This document shows, piece after piece, positions 62,495 to 64,000 of a stretch of DNA of 64,000 nucleotides. The stretch is taken from the NCBI RefSeq assembly GCF_000252855.1, contig NC_017045.1:186001-250000 (forward strand), read 5' to 3'. Below the pieces are notes generated by a model that was not told where the DNA came from, searched no databases, and saw only the letters and a program-made list of their open reading frames with translations. Both the position numbers and the translations under genes were made by a program. The DNA comes from Riemerella anatipestifer ATCC 11845 = DSM 15868. Lineage in GTDB: Bacteria; Bacteroidota; Bacteroidia; Flavobacteriales; Weeksellaceae. Position 1 is the stretch's first letter, and the number at the start of each line of letters is the position of its first letter.

Positions 62495-63616
62495 CTAAGA
62501 ACTACTTTTATGAATATATCTCGTTAGTTTAATCCCCATATCCGTCCATAGAATTTTCGCATTGGCATTTCTGCTAAGGTGATAATCCGCATCAGAAATC
62601 TCAGAAAGGATATCTTCTATATTTGCACCGTGGATAAAGTTAGAAAAAGCCTCCCAATTAAAATTATTTTTCATTAGTCTTTTATAAACTAAATTTTGGA
62701 CACCATAATTCTGTAACATTGCCAAGCGAAACATTTCGGTACAATATTCCAAGAAGTTTTTTTGTTTCTCTCTATTCCAATCGGAAATGCTTTTAGCCCA
62801 AATAATAAGGTCTTTTAACACTTTAGGATTTTTTTTCGCTTGGAAAGCTAATCTTACCCATTGTATAAAATAATCCTCATACTCCTCGTCAGAATTTTCT
62901 GCGGTAATGAGCTTTAAGGCTGTGTTATAGTTGCCTTGGGCTTGGTGTAGGACTTCTTTAATTTTATCTTCGTCAGAGGTAAGATGCCTGATGCCTTCTT
63001 CTAAATCTTTCTCTTCAATCCTAGGAACCTGAATGATTTGGCAACGAGAAAGTATCGTTTGGAGCATCACCTCCGAAGAGTTGGCTGTAAGGATAATAAT
63101 GGTCTTTTCAGGCGGTTCTTCTAGAAATTTAAGGAATTTGTTTGCCGCGTCTTCACGCATTTTATCGGCATTCCAAATAATGAGTATCTTGGTGCCACCC
63201 TCAAAACTTTTAAGGCTAAACTTTTCGCTTTTATCTAGAATTTCATCTACAGAAATGTAGAGTTGTTTATTTTCGGCATTTAGTTGGTTTACCCAGTCGT
63301 GATGTTCGGAGTAAGGGTTTTTAAGCATCATCTCCCGCCAAGTATCAAAGAAAAAACTACTTACAGATTTCCCCTTATCATCTCTAAATACAGGAAAACT
63401 AAAATGAACATCTAAATGATTAAGATGCTCCACTTTGGTAGCGGCTTTTTCATTTTCTCGTTTTAAGATTTCTTGGGCGTAGGCTAGAGCTAGAGCTAAA
63501 GTTCCGTAACCACTTTCTCCCAAAAATAATTGAGCATGGCTTACTCTATTATTATCAATGCTTTCTAGTAGAGTTTGCTTAATTTTATTTTGACCAATAA
63601 CCGCTTCCCAATTCAT
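62495..63616 (-). CDS. holB: DNA polymerase III delta' subunit
   Basis: 373 residues. Start MNWEAVIGQNKIKQTLLESI is typical for the clamp-loader delta' family. P-loop-like LFLGESGYGTLALALAYAQE is imperfect, as expected for delta', which does not hydrolyse ATP. Sensor and SRC motif ILSRCQIIQVPRI present; LKFLEEPPEKTIIIL follows the usual pattern. It is part of the clamp loader of the replisome. A -7 element lies only 4 nt upstream of the ATG, implying a leaderless transcript. Confidence 0.92.
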   Translation of the reverse strand: MNWEAVIGQNKIKQTLLESIDNNRVSHAQLFLGESGYGTLALALAYAQEILKRENEKAATKVEHLNHLDVHFSFPVFRDDKGKSVSSFFFDTWREMMLKNPYSEHHDWVNQLNAENKQLYISVDEILDKSEKFSLKSFEGGTKILIIWNADKMREDAANKFLKFLEEPPEKTIIILTANSSEVMLQTILSRCQIIQVPRIEEKDLEEGIRHLTSDEDKIKEVLHQAQGNYNTALKLITAENSDEEYEDYFIQWVRLAFQAKKNPKVLKDLIIWAKSISDWNREKQKNFLEYCTEMFRLAMLQNYGVQNLVYKRLMKNNFNWEAFSNFIHGANIEDILSEISDADYHLSRNANAKILWTDMGIKLTRYIHKSSS

Positions 63617-63620
63617 GTTC

Positions 63621-63628
63621 CAAAGATA
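63621..63628 (-). promoter_or_regulatory. -7 element directly at the holB start
   Basis: TATCTTTG on the minus strand ends 4 nt before the holB ATG. Transcription would start at or next to the start codon. Confidence 0.5.
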
Positions 63629-63757
63629 CTAAAATCTCTCTATTTTCCAATTTTTTTAGGTTCTGTAACGCCTTAACAAACTTTAACGCCTTTTAAATTT
63701 TCTCATTTCATTTATAATTAGGATATTTGCGTTCTGATTAAGATATTTATATAGATA

Positions 63758-64000
63758 ATGAAGAAAATCATTAACGCATCGTTCATCATTTTTGCAGGAT
63801 TATTGTCTGCACAGAATATAGGTAATTCGCCCTATGCTGCCTTTGGAATAGGAGATACTAAATATGATAATACTGCGGAAATAAGTGCTATGGCAGGGAT
63901 TTCTACGGCTTATGTTTGGGACTTTAACAATAGTTTTAACTTTAGCAACCCAGCCGCAAATACTAACTTTGGTTTAACGGCTTTTAAAATACAGGTGAAT
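63758..64000 (+). CDS. Exported outer-membrane-type protein (3' end outside window)
   Basis: Open from ATG 63758 to the end of the window (81 codons). Signal peptide MKKIINASFIIFAGLLSAQ, then NIGNSPYAAFGIGDTKYDNT and SNPAANTNFGLTAFKIQVN, the type of start seen in flavobacterial outer-membrane barrel proteins. The family cannot be fixed from this part. Confidence 0.8.
   Translation, partial: MKKIINASFIIFAGLLSAQNIGNSPYAAFGIGDTKYDNTAEISAMAGISTAYVWDFNNSFNFSNPAANTNFGLTAFKIQVN

Noticed and set aside
1-64000. CRISPR arrays, tRNA or rRNA genes and riboswitches
   Set aside because: No regularly spaced repeat series, no tRNA cloverleaf or rRNA-like GC-richer block and no recognisable riboswitch core was seen on reading. 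A covariance-model scan would be the decisive test for small RNAs.

Overview
The window looks like chromosomal DNA of a flavobacterium, most likely Riemerella anatipestifer or a close Weeksellaceae relative. Visible support: strongly AT-rich sequence, SusC/SusD pairs, a PorT-like type IX secretion gene next to ubiE, GLPGLI and GSCFA family proteins, Bacteroidetes-type TAnnTTTG promoter elements with almost no Shine-Dalgarno sites, and two identical 980-bp IS982-family elements of the kind known as ISRa1. The species name is inference; no rRNA or tRNA gene was recognised.

Layout. 1-6941: end of a SusD gene, a GH97 alpha-glucosidase and a large tricorn-like S41 protease. 7128-13857: a rearranged locus. 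An IS982 copy sits directly upstream of a porin-like gene; behind it lie decayed copies of a DUF721 gene, of the 3' part of a large recombinase-like membrane protein gene and of the 3' end of the S41 gene, then an intact bestrophin-like gene and the intact DUF721 and recombinase-like genes. 13818-18886: mtgA, a metallophosphoesterase, an IS982 relic, and an exported catalase with an ankyrin-repeat partner. 18931-29343: an accessory, decaying region with the second IS982 copy (inserted at the catalase promoter), IS5-family and IS1595-family relics, a SusC gene broken by a frameshift and a nonsense codon, an intact SusD, a Cys-rich lipoprotein, a frameshifted lipoprotein-like gene, a small membrane protein, a GLPGLI protein and another IS1595 relic.

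29344-44554 is ordinary core genome: porT-ubiE, a ketoacyl synthase III, an M64 peptidase, ychF, a transaldolase-like gene, fabI, a double-domain peptidyl-prolyl isomerase, and a marR-led fatty-acid beta-oxidation operon (fadB-type fusion, thiolase, acyl-CoA dehydrogenase). 44555-47849 is a second accessory pocket: gene fragments, a 90-bp decayed copy of the 3' end of the TIGR02757 gene, and three related exported surface proteins, one frameshifted. 47886-64000 is again core: TIGR02757, rnz, rdgB, CPBP protease, hpt, adk, obgE, tatD, GSCFA, a DprE1-like/UbiA-like pair, OmpA-type lipoprotein, dacB, a histidine kinase, holB, and the start of an exported protein.

The most notable theme is that both accessory pockets carry cargo genes bordered by a second, diverged copy of the 3' end of a neighbouring conserved gene. 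This fits uptake of DNA from related strains with imprecise joining, rather than IS or phage integration. The second theme is two IS982 insertions whose same terminus faces the start of an adjacent gene and alters its promoter.
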